Origin: Streptomyces spirodelae
GTDB lineage: Bacteria; Actinomycetota; Actinomycetes; Streptomycetales; Streptomycetaceae
NCBI RefSeq assembly: GCF_017676385.1
Contig: NZ_JAFFZN010000015.1
Span: 62,001 to 126,000, forward strand
Length of the DNA stretch: 64,000 nucleotides
Direction of reading: 5' to 3'
Shown: positions 15,677 to 24,459 of the stretch, in pieces
Layout: every line of letters begins with the position of its first letter
How positions within the stretch are numbered: the first letter of the stretch is position 1
The notes under the pieces: model-generated
Databases searched by the model: none
What the model was told of the DNA's origin: nothing
Seen by the model: only the letters and a program-made list of their open reading frames with translations
Made by a program: the position numbers and the translations under genes

Positions 15677-17749
15677 TCAACTGAGGACCTGGACCTCCGT
15701 GACGCGACCACGGTAGTTGCCCTCGCTGGTGAGCGGGAGCTTGGTGAGCCACAGCAGTACGTAGCGGGTCTTGATGGGCTTCTTCGCCTTCAGGGTGAGG
15801 TGTTCGCCGGAGCCGTTGGTGACCTTGCTGAAGCTGCCCAGCGAGGTGGGTTTCTCGGTGACGCTCTTGGGCGCAGCCAGGAAGCTCGCCGAGGTCTTGC
15901 CCATGAAGTCGACCTTGAGTTGGCTGACCTGCCGGGTCCTGCCCAGATCGAGGATGAGGCCGGCGCCCGACTTCAGATTGCCGAACGTGGCGTGGCCGAT
16001 GTACTTGTCCGTGAGCCAGTAGGTGTCCGGCTTGCCGTCCACGGCGTCGGGGGCGCGCTCGGGCTTCTCACGACCGTCCGAGCTCTCCGGATCGAAGTCG
16101 TCGACATCGGCGATCTTGACGGGCTTACCGGTCTCGGCGGGCTTCTCCTGGCCCTTGGCCGGCTTGGTGGGGCTCTTTGCGATCGGCTCGCCCTTGAGCA
16201 GCGCGTCGGCGACCTGCCAGCTGCCCAGGCCCAGCGCGGCGATCAGGAGCGCGGAGACGCCCCACTTGAGGACCTTGCCGGTGCGGCCGGGCAGCGTGGG
16301 CGGCGCGGGAGGCTCGGCGCCGGCCCTGGCGGCCGGACCACCGGGAGCCGCGCCACCGGGACCGCCGGGCGCCGGATAGCCGCCCTGCTGGTAGCCGGTG
16401 CGCTGGTAGGCAGGGGGCGGGGTGTAGGCCGGCTCCGGCGGGCGGATACGAGGCAGCGCGGCGACCGCCTTGGACAGCTCCTCGGGTGTGGTGCAGGGCT
16501 GCTCGTGCCGGGAGGCCGTCGCGCCGTCGTTGACCAGGGCGCGCATCGCCAGCGTGGACAGACCGCGGTGAACCCCGGCACGGAGCTGCTCGGGGGCCAC
16601 GAGGGCGCCGATGTCCAGCGAGCCGACGCCGGGCAGCCCGTGCGCGTCCTCCTCGTACGGCCAGCGCTGGGTGAGCGCCGCGTAGAGGAGGGCCCCGATC
16701 GCCTCGGTGTCGTCCCGCTGCGGGTGGTCGCTGGTGACGCCGCGCAGGGCCGCGTTCACGGCGAGCCCGCGGATGCGGTACTGCCCCATGCCGGTGCGCA
16801 GCACGCAGGAGGGCGTCAGCCGCAGATGCGCCAGCCCCTCGCGGTGTGCGGCGGCCAGCGCCTGGGCGAGCTGGCTGACGAGCTGATATGCCTCGTGCGG
16901 CTCCAGCGGGCCCGCGGCGAGCAGCTCGCTGAGCGGGACGGCGTCGGGCAGCCACTCGTGGACGACGTAGACCAGCGCGTCCTCCTCGACGGCGTCGAGA
17001 ACCTGGACGAACCGGGGGTCGCCGAGCAGGGCCGCTGAGCGCGCCGCGGCGAGGACCTGCCGGGCGCGGGTGTGCCCGGCAGGGAGGATGTGCACGCCGA
17101 CGGCGCGGCGCAGCTTCTCGTCGACGGCTCGCCAGCTGCTGAAGCCGTCGAGGCGGGTGACGCACTCTTCCAGGCGGTAGCGCTTGGCGAGCTTGTGGCC
17201 GCTGTGCAGCTCGGGCACCCGCAGGCCGACGGTTGCCTTGTCCTTGGGCTTGTCCTTCGCCTTCTCTTTGGCCTTGCCCACGTTGTCGGGCCTGTCGCCC
17301 TTGTCGGTCTCTTCGGAGGCGTCGGCGTGGGCGGCGGAGGGCTCGGAGGTGACGGCGGGAACCTCAGGGGCTTCGGGGTCGGCGTCGGTGCCGGTGTCCG
17401 TAGCGGCCTCGGCCTCGGTTTGGGCTTCGGCGTCGGCCTTCCGGGACGGTGCCTGGTCGGCGGAGTCCGGCGCGGCCGTGTCCGGCTCGGCGGATTCCGG
17501 CTCGTCCCGGCTGCTCCCTTCGGGGGACCCCGCAGGCGCAGTGGCACCGGGGGAGTCCGTCACAGGTGCGGTGTCGGAGGGGTGGGCCGAGGCCCCCTTG
17601 CGCGGGGAAGACCCGGCGTCGTGGCTGTATCCGTTCGTCGCGTCCGTCGCACCGTCGCCCGTGGCCCCGTCCTGCTGGGCGGTCAGCGGTTCGCCGTTCG
17701 CACCGCTGGTCTCGGCCACGCCGACAGCGGCTGTGCTCCGTTCCGCCAC
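15677..17749 (-). CDS. Membrane-anchored pseudokinase-like protein linked to MurJ
   Basis: A ~690-residue protein with four parts. The first is a long acidic Ala/Glu/Asp/Thr-rich N-terminus. The second is a kinase-fold domain from about LAKRYRLEECVTRLDGFSSWRAV. The third is a single transmembrane helix (VLKWGVSALLIAALGLGSWQVADALL). The fourth is an extracytoplasmic discoidin-like beta domain (KPDTYWLTDKYIGHATFGNLKSG onwards). The catalytic loop reads AHLRLTPSCVLR, lacking the HRD aspartate, so it is probably a pseudokinase. It sits just downstream of murJ, as the mycobacterial MviN-associated kinase domain does. I took GTG 17749 (MAERSTAAVGVAETSG); ATG 17806 is an alternative. Confidence 0.75.
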   Translation of the reverse strand: MAERSTAAVGVAETSGANGEPLTAQQDGATGDGATDATNGYSHDAGSSPRKGASAHPSDTAPVTDSPGATAPAGSPEGSSRDEPESAEPDTAAPDSADQAPSRKADAEAQTEAEAATDTGTDADPEAPEVPAVTSEPSAAHADASEETDKGDRPDNVGKAKEKAKDKPKDKATVGLRVPELHSGHKLAKRYRLEECVTRLDGFSSWRAVDEKLRRAVGVHILPAGHTRARQVLAAARSAALLGDPRFVQVLDAVEEDALVYVVHEWLPDAVPLSELLAAGPLEPHEAYQLVSQLAQALAAAHREGLAHLRLTPSCVLRTGMGQYRIRGLAVNAALRGVTSDHPQRDDTEAIGALLYAALTQRWPYEEDAHGLPGVGSLDIGALVAPEQLRAGVHRGLSTLAMRALVNDGATASRHEQPCTTPEELSKAVAALPRIRPPEPAYTPPPAYQRTGYQQGGYPAPGGPGGAAPGGPAARAGAEPPAPPTLPGRTGKVLKWGVSALLIAALGLGSWQVADALLKGEPIAKSPTKPAKGQEKPAETGKPVKIADVDDFDPESSDGREKPERAPDAVDGKPDTYWLTDKYIGHATFGNLKSGAGLILDLGRTRQVSQLKVDFMGKTSASFLAAPKSVTEKPTSLGSFSKVTNGSGEHLTLKAKKPIKTRYVLLWLTKLPLTSEGNYRGRVTEVQVLS

Positions 17750-17882
17750 CGTCGTTCCTGCCTCCCCATCCGTAGTGGCCGTTTTCCTGGAAACGGCCAA
17801 AAACATTGTGCCTACACCTCGCCGCTATGCACGACACGCGGGGGCGAATGATGGTTGTATACGCCGGTTTCTCGCCGAGTTT

Positions 17883-20153
17883 TCATCGGCCGAGTCTGGC
17901 GCGGACCATGCCGAGCATCGCCGTCATTTCCTCGATGCGCATGCGCTTCGCCGCTAGGACGAAAACCGTGCCCAAAACGATCCCTCCGCCGACCAGCGCC
18001 GCGATCGAGCCGAGGGTGCCCATGCCCAGCACGTGGGTGATGCCCCAGGCCGCGGCGCCGGCGGCGAGTGTGGCGGGGAAGCTGGCGCCCGCCAGCCTCG
18101 TGTACGTACGGACCACGTGACGTCCGTCCAGGTCGCCACCCAGCCGGTTGCGGAGCCGGCGCCAGGCGACACCGACGCCGATGATGTAGGCGAGCCCGTA
18201 GGAGGCGGCCATCCCGACGACCGCCCAGCGGGCGGGCAGCAGCAAGAAGCAGAGCGCGGACGCCGCGGCGTTGACGGCGGCCACTATCACCGTGTTGAAG
18301 AACGGGGTGCGGGTGTCCTCGTAGGCGTAGAAGGCGCGCAGCACCACGTACTGCACGGAGAAGGGGATCAGGCCCAGGCCGAAGGCCATCAGCATGAATC
18401 CCATGGAACGGGCGGCGTCCACACCGGCCGAGCCGTAGATCATCGTGCACATCGGGATGCCGAGGGCCACGAAGCCGAAGGCGATCGGGACGATGGCGAC
18501 GGCGGAGTTGCGCAGCCCCTGCGAGATGTCGTCCCGTACCGCGCCGGTGTCGCCGTCGGCGGCGGAGCGGGAGAGGCGGGGCAGCAGCGCGGCCATCACG
18601 GAGACGGTGATGATCGCCTGCGGCATGTTCCAGATGAGCTGGGCGTTGGAGTAGGCGATGTATCCGGTGCCCGAGTGGCCGTCGTGGGCCGCTGTGGTGC
18701 CCGCCCAGGTGGACAGCTGCGAGACCACCAGGACACCGGCCTGGTTGGCGAGCACGAACAGGATGGTCCACTTGGCGAGCTTGGCGGCCTTGCCCAGGCC
18801 GTGGCCGCGCCAGTCGAAACGGGGCCGGATGCGGAAGCCGGCGGCCCGCAGATACGGGATCATCGCCAGCGCCTGGACCACCAGGCCCAGCAGGGTGCCG
18901 ACGCCCAGCAGCCGGACGCCCTCGGGGGGGATGGTGTTGACGGTCAGGTCCGAGGTGTCGGCGGTGCCGTAGACCCACAGGAACATGCTGATTGTCGCGA
19001 TGATGACGATGTTGTTGAGGACCGGGGTCCACATCATGGCGCCGAAGCGGCCGCGCGCGTTGAGGATCTGGCCCATCACCACGTGGATGCCCATGAAGAA
19101 GATCGAGGGCAGGCAGTAGCGCACGAAGGTGACGGTGACCTCGTTGGCGGCCGGGTTATCGGCGAGTTTGACCGACATCAGCCGCACCAGCACGGGCGCG
19201 GCGAACACGGCAGCCACGCCCAGCACCCCCAGGATTACCGCGACCAGCGTCAGCAGCCGGTTCGCATACGCCTCACCGCCGTCGCCGTCCTCCTTCATGG
19301 CCCGGACGAGCTGCGGCACGAAGACGGAGTTGAGGCCGCCGCCGACGGTGAGCACGTAGATCATCGTCGGGAGCGTGATGGCGAGCTGGTAGCTGTCGCC
19401 GAGGGCCGAGGCGCCGAGCGCGGCGACGATCATCGCGGAGCGGACGAACCCGGTGAGCCGGGAGACCATCGTGCCGGCGGCCATTATGGCGCTGGACTTG
19501 AGGAGTCCTCCCCCGCCGGACTTGGCCTCCTGGGGCGGGGCCGCCTTCGGGGTGACGGTGCCGAGGTCGACGGTCTGCGCCGAGGGCTCTTCGGCCGCGC
19601 CGGGTGCCCCGGGCTCGGGCGGGTAGGGCTGCGGCGGCTGGGTGGGTTCCGGGTGGAACGGGGCGTGCTGCGCGGGCCGCTGTCCGGGCTGCTGGTGCGG
19701 GTGAGGCTGCTGCTGGGGGTGAGGTGGCTGCTGTGGGTTGGGGTGGGGCGGGGACTGCGGCGGGGTCGGGTGCTGCGGCGGGGTCGGGTGCTGCGGCGGG
19801 GCGTGGCCCTGGTCGCGGTAGAGATGCGCGAAGGCGTCACCCGGCGGGGCCGACGGCTGCTGGGGCGGGCCGGGCGGCTGCGGGGGCTGCTGCCCGCCCT
19901 GGTACGCCTGGGGCCGGGGGGCCTGGCCCGGGTACGGCTGCTGCTGCCCGAAAGGCTGCTGACCCTCTGCAGCGGGCTGGCCGTGGGTGGGCTGGCCGTG
20001 GGTGGGCTGCCAGGTGTGCGGGTCCTGGGCGGCCGCGGGGTCGTACTCCTCGTACGGGGCGCGCCCGTACGAGTCCGGCACATACGCGTCTTCCGGCTGG
20101 CCAGAGCCGTCACCGGGGGTCCGGCCCCGGTCACCGCCATACGGCGCGTTCAT
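17883..20153 (-). CDS. murJ: Lipid II flippase MurJ (MviN family) with long disordered N-terminus
   Basis: A 756-residue MOP-superfamily flippase moving lipid II across the membrane for peptidoglycan synthesis. Residues 1 to about 215 are Pro/Gln/His/Gly-rich and presumably disordered in the cytoplasm. The membrane part begins LKSSAIMAAGTMVSRLTGFVRSAMIVAALG, the MviN signature. It continues through about fourteen hydrophobic segments, including GGGLNSVFVPQLVRAMKEDG. Actinobacterial MviN proteins often carry extra cytoplasmic regions; here it is on the N-terminal side. It is followed on the same strand by the pseudokinase-like gene and preceded by a large envelope-protein gene. Confidence 0.92.
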   Translation of the reverse strand: MNAPYGGDRGRTPGDGSGQPEDAYVPDSYGRAPYEEYDPAAAQDPHTWQPTHGQPTHGQPAAEGQQPFGQQQPYPGQAPRPQAYQGGQQPPQPPGPPQQPSAPPGDAFAHLYRDQGHAPPQHPTPPQHPTPPQSPPHPNPQQPPHPQQQPHPHQQPGQRPAQHAPFHPEPTQPPQPYPPEPGAPGAAEEPSAQTVDLGTVTPKAAPPQEAKSGGGGLLKSSAIMAAGTMVSRLTGFVRSAMIVAALGASALGDSYQLAITLPTMIYVLTVGGGLNSVFVPQLVRAMKEDGDGGEAYANRLLTLVAVILGVLGVAAVFAAPVLVRLMSVKLADNPAANEVTVTFVRYCLPSIFFMGIHVVMGQILNARGRFGAMMWTPVLNNIVIIATISMFLWVYGTADTSDLTVNTIPPEGVRLLGVGTLLGLVVQALAMIPYLRAAGFRIRPRFDWRGHGLGKAAKLAKWTILFVLANQAGVLVVSQLSTWAGTTAAHDGHSGTGYIAYSNAQLIWNMPQAIITVSVMAALLPRLSRSAADGDTGAVRDDISQGLRNSAVAIVPIAFGFVALGIPMCTMIYGSAGVDAARSMGFMLMAFGLGLIPFSVQYVVLRAFYAYEDTRTPFFNTVIVAAVNAAASALCFLLLPARWAVVGMAASYGLAYIIGVGVAWRRLRNRLGGDLDGRHVVRTYTRLAGASFPATLAAGAAAWGITHVLGMGTLGSIAALVGGGIVLGTVFVLAAKRMRIEEMTAMLGMVRARLGR

Positions 20154-20191
20154 CGTCGCTACCTACCCCTGCCCCTGCTCGCCCGGATGAG

Positions 20192-22702
20192 TCAACGGTC
20201 CACTTTCTCACCCGCGGCCGGGGGGTTGTCGTTTTCCCGTTCGGTGTCGCCTCGGTCACCGTCCGCGGCGTCAGCGGATGCCTTCTCCTCCGGCGCTTCG
20301 CCGTCCGTCCTGCTGTCCACGTCGCCGTTCGTCGCGTCGTCCGTCCTGCCGTCCGACTCGGCGTCGGCGTCATCGTCCGCCTCGGCACCCTCCGGTCCGT
20401 CCGGCTGCTCCAGCGGCGCGTCCGGGTCGGGGGCCGGTCCTGAGCGCTTGCGCTGGGTGTACATCCGGATGCCCGCGAGCACGATCAGCAGCACGCCCCC
20501 GGCGATCACCAGCAGCACGGTCGAGGTGATGGAGGTCACGTTGACCTGGAACTTCATCACCTTGCCGTAGCGCTCGCCGTCCTCCGTGTAGAGCTGTGCG
20601 TAGACATAGGCGCGGCCGTTGTTCTTGGCGGTGGTGTCGAACTTGAGGGACTGGGTGTGCTCGCCGTCGACCTTGACCCGCTTGGGCTCGCCCACATCCA
20701 GGCCCACCCTGCTGGAGCGCAGCTCCAGAACGAGCCCGTCCACCCCCTGGGCGAGGTTGTTCTGGACGGTCACCGGGATGGTGGCCTCGCGCCCGGAGAG
20801 GGTGATGTCCGACTTCTTGATGAGCTTGACCGCGCCCCGCAGCTCCAGCAGATACGCCTCCACGCTGTTGCGGTAGCTGCGCGCCGGGCGGTCCTCGCCG
20901 CGCCAGGCGTTGGAGACCTCACGGTCTATGGCGTTGGTGAACGGCGGTACGACCCGGTCGGCCCGGTCGAGGATCTGCTGGAAGTCCTCCAGCCCGTCCT
21001 TGGTCTTGCGCACCTGCTCGAAGGCGGCGGTCGGCAGCTCTGTCTTGCGCAGCGAGGAGGGGTAGGAGGACGGTGCCGGCATCTTGCGCCGGGCGCCCGG
21101 GTCGGGCTTGGCCTGGGCCGCCTCCGCCAGGCTGCTGGTCTCGGTCCAGCCGCTGCGGCCCAGCGTCTTGATGCCGGCCGCCATGGCCCGGGCCTGGGAG
21201 ACGGTGGGCCTGCGTTGCGGGGCGACGACGACGCTGCGGGTGCGCGAGGGCACCTGCCGGGCCAGCGCGAGGGACTGCGCCGTGAACCGCTGGACGGCCA
21301 GCGAGGACGCCCCGGCGCGGCTGAGATCGCCCTCGAAGGCCGTGGACAGCGGCGCGTCGGCGACCAGCGCGGTGTTGCCGCTGCCGATCGGGCGAGCCGC
21401 TGTGGGGCTGTAGGAGAGCCCGGTCTCCCGGACACTGTCGCTACGGGCGATGACGTTGTGGGCCCCAGCCGAGGTGGCGACGTCCACGATGGAGGAGTCA
21501 ACGGCGCCCTTGTAGGGCCAGGCGAAGTCGGTGCTCGGTTCCACGTGGAGCACCGTCTTGACGGTGTCCCTGCCCAGTGCGGTGGCATGGCCCAGCGAGC
21601 TGAGCGCGCCGCGGATGCTGGTGCCGCGGTGGGCGAGCGAGGCCAGGTCGGGGTCGGCGAACGGGAGGGCGACGACTTCCTTGCCGGCCACGGCGTCCTG
21701 GAGTTCGGCGAGCCACTGCTCGGCGTAGGGCTGGCCCTTACCGGCGACGGTCTCGTCGGGGCCGCCGCCCGGCTTGTGCACCCGGTAGCGGCCCGCCATC
21801 ATGTCGACGCTCGCGAGCAGGTCGGGGTCGATGACCCAGGTGACGTCCAGGTCCTTGCCGAGTTCGAGCATCTGCTGGAGCCGCCCTCCGGGGGCCAGCT
21901 CCTTGGCGAGCGATTCGTCACGGAAGACCGGCGTCTGCTGCTTGTCGGACAGCGTGCGTGCCGTGACGTGCGGGGTGGAGATCAACGGCCACAGATACGT
22001 CATCCGGGTCCGGTGGCCGGACGCCTTCTCCTGCCAGGGCAGGAAGGTGCGGCCGATGCCGAGGATCTGGTCGTAGGGGCGGTTACGGGTCTGTCCGGTG
22101 AGGGAGACGCCGAGCTGGTGGACGCCGTCGCTTTGGAGATGCAGATCGCTGACGGGGACCTTGAGGGTGAACGACCGGGTGATCCCGGGGGCGAGCCCGG
22201 GGAGCCGCGCCCCGTGGTCACCGGGCACCTCGATGCCGTCGGCGCCGGAGATGTAGCCCTTGCGGCGCGCGGCCTGGTCGATGGCGCTGCGCGAGCTGAG
22301 GGCCGGACCGATGCGCGGGGTGAGCCGCAGTCGGGTCAGTGTCTTGCTGCTGGTGTTGGTGACGGTGCCGCTCAGGGTGAGGGTGTCGCCCTGCTCCGGG
22401 ACGGCGGGTGTGACCTCGTTGAGGGAGACGCGCGCGCTGCGGGAGCCCGTGCCGGTGCGGACCGACTGCGCGGACGGTGCGGGGGCCCGGGAGCCGGCCG
22501 CTTCGGTGGCCGCAGAGGCGGCCGCAGGGGCTGCCGAAGCAGTCGAGGCCGCTGCGGCCGCCGAGGCCGTCGCCGGGAGCGCTCCGGCCAGTACGGGGAG
22601 GGCGGCGAGGAGGAGCACCGTGGCTCGTCGCCTCCAGCGGTTCGTCCCCCTTGGGCCAGGGGGAGCCTGCCTCTCAGCCGCCTCGGCCACGCGCACGTCC
22701 AT
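20192..22702 (-). CDS. Secreted/membrane-anchored protein, DUF6049-like
   Basis: An 836-residue envelope protein. After a basic stretch (RWRRRATVLLLAALPVLAGALPATASA) comes a signal-peptide-like segment, then a large extracytoplasmic region. A single C-terminal membrane helix (TSTVLLVIAGGVLLIVLAGIRMY) and a short acidic cytoplasmic tail follow. No catalytic motif is recognised. The sheet-rich segment SLNEVTPAVPEQGDTLTLSGTVTNTSS looks like an Ig-like or alpha-adaptin-type domain. Its place immediately upstream of murJ is conserved in actinobacteria, suggesting a cell-envelope role. ATG 22702 is chosen because it places the signal peptide near the N-terminus. Confidence 0.75.
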   Translation of the reverse strand: MDVRVAEAAERQAPPGPRGTNRWRRRATVLLLAALPVLAGALPATASAAAAASTASAAPAAASAATEAAGSRAPAPSAQSVRTGTGSRSARVSLNEVTPAVPEQGDTLTLSGTVTNTSSKTLTRLRLTPRIGPALSSRSAIDQAARRKGYISGADGIEVPGDHGARLPGLAPGITRSFTLKVPVSDLHLQSDGVHQLGVSLTGQTRNRPYDQILGIGRTFLPWQEKASGHRTRMTYLWPLISTPHVTARTLSDKQQTPVFRDESLAKELAPGGRLQQMLELGKDLDVTWVIDPDLLASVDMMAGRYRVHKPGGGPDETVAGKGQPYAEQWLAELQDAVAGKEVVALPFADPDLASLAHRGTSIRGALSSLGHATALGRDTVKTVLHVEPSTDFAWPYKGAVDSSIVDVATSAGAHNVIARSDSVRETGLSYSPTAARPIGSGNTALVADAPLSTAFEGDLSRAGASSLAVQRFTAQSLALARQVPSRTRSVVVAPQRRPTVSQARAMAAGIKTLGRSGWTETSSLAEAAQAKPDPGARRKMPAPSSYPSSLRKTELPTAAFEQVRKTKDGLEDFQQILDRADRVVPPFTNAIDREVSNAWRGEDRPARSYRNSVEAYLLELRGAVKLIKKSDITLSGREATIPVTVQNNLAQGVDGLVLELRSSRVGLDVGEPKRVKVDGEHTQSLKFDTTAKNNGRAYVYAQLYTEDGERYGKVMKFQVNVTSITSTVLLVIAGGVLLIVLAGIRMYTQRKRSGPAPDPDAPLEQPDGPEGAEADDDADAESDGRTDDATNGDVDSRTDGEAPEEKASADAADGDRGDTERENDNPPAAGEKVDR

Positions 22703-22938
22703 CCCGTCGTCGGTCGTCGTCCCGTTCGCCTGATGGTAACGATGCCTGGAGGGTGGAAGTGCCGCGCCGTCCACCACATGATCACGCCTCGGCCCGCCAC
22801 ACGACCACACACCCTGCCCGACCGCACGGTCGCGATCCTGCGCCGAGCCGCCGACGGGCCTCCGTCGACGGGCCTCCGCCGACGGGTGCCGGGAACGGGG
22901 GCGCCTTCGGGCAGGGCGGCAACGTAACCTGTGCTGTT

Positions 22939-24459
22939 GTGCCGAACGCCAAGAGTGACAGCCAGGACCAGCCCATCGCAGCGGCAGCCCCCTCAGCGGG
23001 TCCCACCTCGGACCGACCGGCAGCCGAGCAGCTCAGTGAGGCGCAGCGGCGCGCCGTCAGCGAGCTGCTACGGGTCTCGCCGGTGGCGGACGAGCTAGCG
23101 CGCCGCTTCCGTGCAGCGGGCTTCCGCCTCGCCCTGGTCGGCGGTTCGGTACGTGACGCGCTGCTGGGGCGGCTCGGCAACGATCTCGATTTCACGACGG
23201 ACGCGCGCCCCGAGGACGTACTGACGATCGTGCGGCCGTGGGCGGACGCGGTGTGGGAGGTCGGCATTGCCTTCGGCACCGTGGGGCTCAAGAAATCCGA
23301 CTTCGTCCTTGAAGTGACGACGTATCGGTCGGAGGTCTACGACCGTACGTCCCGCAAGCCCGAGGTCTCCTACGGCGAGACCATCGAGGACGATCTGGTC
23401 CGGCGCGATTTCACGGTGAACGCGATGGCCGTCGCACTTCCGGAGAAGCAGTTCGTCGACCCGTACGGCGGGCTGGAGGACCTGGCAACGGGGCGGCTGC
23501 GTACGCCGGGCACCCCGCAGGCGTCCTTCTCGGACGACCCGCTGCGGATGATGCGTGCTGCGCGTTTCGCCGCCCAGCTGGATTTCGACATCGCGCCCGG
23601 GGTCGTGGCCGCCATGAAGGAGATGGCCGACCGGATCGAGATCGTCTCGGCGGAGCGGGTGCGGGACGAACTCAACAAGCTGCTCATCTCACGCCGACCG
23701 CGTAAGGGGCTGCGGGTGCTGGTGGAGACCGGGCTGGCCGACAGGGTGCTGCCGGAGCTGCCCGCGCTACGGCTGGAGCGCGACGAGCACCACCGGCACA
23801 AGGATGTCTACGAGCACTCACTGACCGTGCTGGACCAGGCGATCGACCTGGAGGAGGACGGTCCCGATCTGACCCTGCGGCTGGCGGCGCTGCTGCACGA
23901 CATCGGCAAGCCGAGGACGCGGCGGTTCGAGAAGGACGGCCGGGTCTCCTTCCACCACCACGAGGTGGTGGGCGCCAAGATGACGAAGAAGCGGATGGCC
24001 GCGCTGAAGTACCCGAGCGAGATGATCAAGGATGTCTCGCGCCTGGTGGAGCTGCACCTGCGCTTTCACGGCTACGGCACGGGCGAGTGGACCGACTCGG
24101 CCGTGCGCCGATACGTACGGGACGCCGGGCCGCTGCTGAGCCGGCTGCACAAGCTGACCCGCTCGGACTGCACCACCCGGAACAAGCGGAAGGCCCAGGC
24201 GCTCTCCCGCGCGTACGACGGCCTGGAGGAGCGCATCGCGCGGCTCCAGGAGCAGGAGGAGCTGGACGCCATCCGCCCCGATCTCGACGGCAACGAGATC
24301 ATGCAGGAGCTGGGGGTGCGCCCGGGCCCGTTGGTGGGGCGGGCGTACAAGCATCTGCTGGAGCTGCGGCTGGAGCACGGGCCGCTGGGGCACGACGCGG
24401 CCGTCGCGGAGCTCAAGAAGTGGTGGGCCCAGCAGGAGGACCTCCGGCAGGAGGACTGA
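22939..24459 (+). CDS. cca: CCA tRNA nucleotidyltransferase
   Basis: A 506-residue class II CCA-adding enzyme that builds or repairs tRNA 3' ends. The nucleotidyltransferase motif LVGGSVRDALLGRLGNDLDFTTDA carries the two catalytic Asp. RRDFTVNAMAV, DPLRMMRAARFAAQL and ERVRDEL are the neck motifs. A C-terminal HD-type domain (HSLTVLDQAI, LAALLHDIGKP) is present, as in actinobacterial members. The start is GTG 22939 with no visible Shine-Dalgarno, so the message may be leaderless. Its 3' end overlaps the convergent MFS gene by 47 bp. Confidence 0.93.
   Translation: MPNAKSDSQDQPIAAAAPSAGPTSDRPAAEQLSEAQRRAVSELLRVSPVADELARRFRAAGFRLALVGGSVRDALLGRLGNDLDFTTDARPEDVLTIVRPWADAVWEVGIAFGTVGLKKSDFVLEVTTYRSEVYDRTSRKPEVSYGETIEDDLVRRDFTVNAMAVALPEKQFVDPYGGLEDLATGRLRTPGTPQASFSDDPLRMMRAARFAAQLDFDIAPGVVAAMKEMADRIEIVSAERVRDELNKLLISRRPRKGLRVLVETGLADRVLPELPALRLERDEHHRHKDVYEHSLTVLDQAIDLEEDGPDLTLRLAALLHDIGKPRTRRFEKDGRVSFHHHEVVGAKMTKKRMAALKYPSEMIKDVSRLVELHLRFHGYGTGEWTDSAVRRYVRDAGPLLSRLHKLTRSDCTTRNKRKAQALSRAYDGLEERIARLQEQEELDAIRPDLDGNEIMQELGVRPGPLVGRAYKHLLELRLEHGPLGHDAAVAELKKWWAQQEDLRQED

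Noticed and set aside
17783..17800. Palindrome-like GTTTTCCTGGAAAC upstream of the pseudokinase gene as an eighth parS
   Set aside because: Four mismatches to parS, including the central CACGTG core; ParB binding is unlikely.
18033..20570. An ~845-residue ORF antisense to murJ
   Set aside because: Composition is that of a shadow frame (Gly/Arg/His-rich), and murJ is unambiguous.
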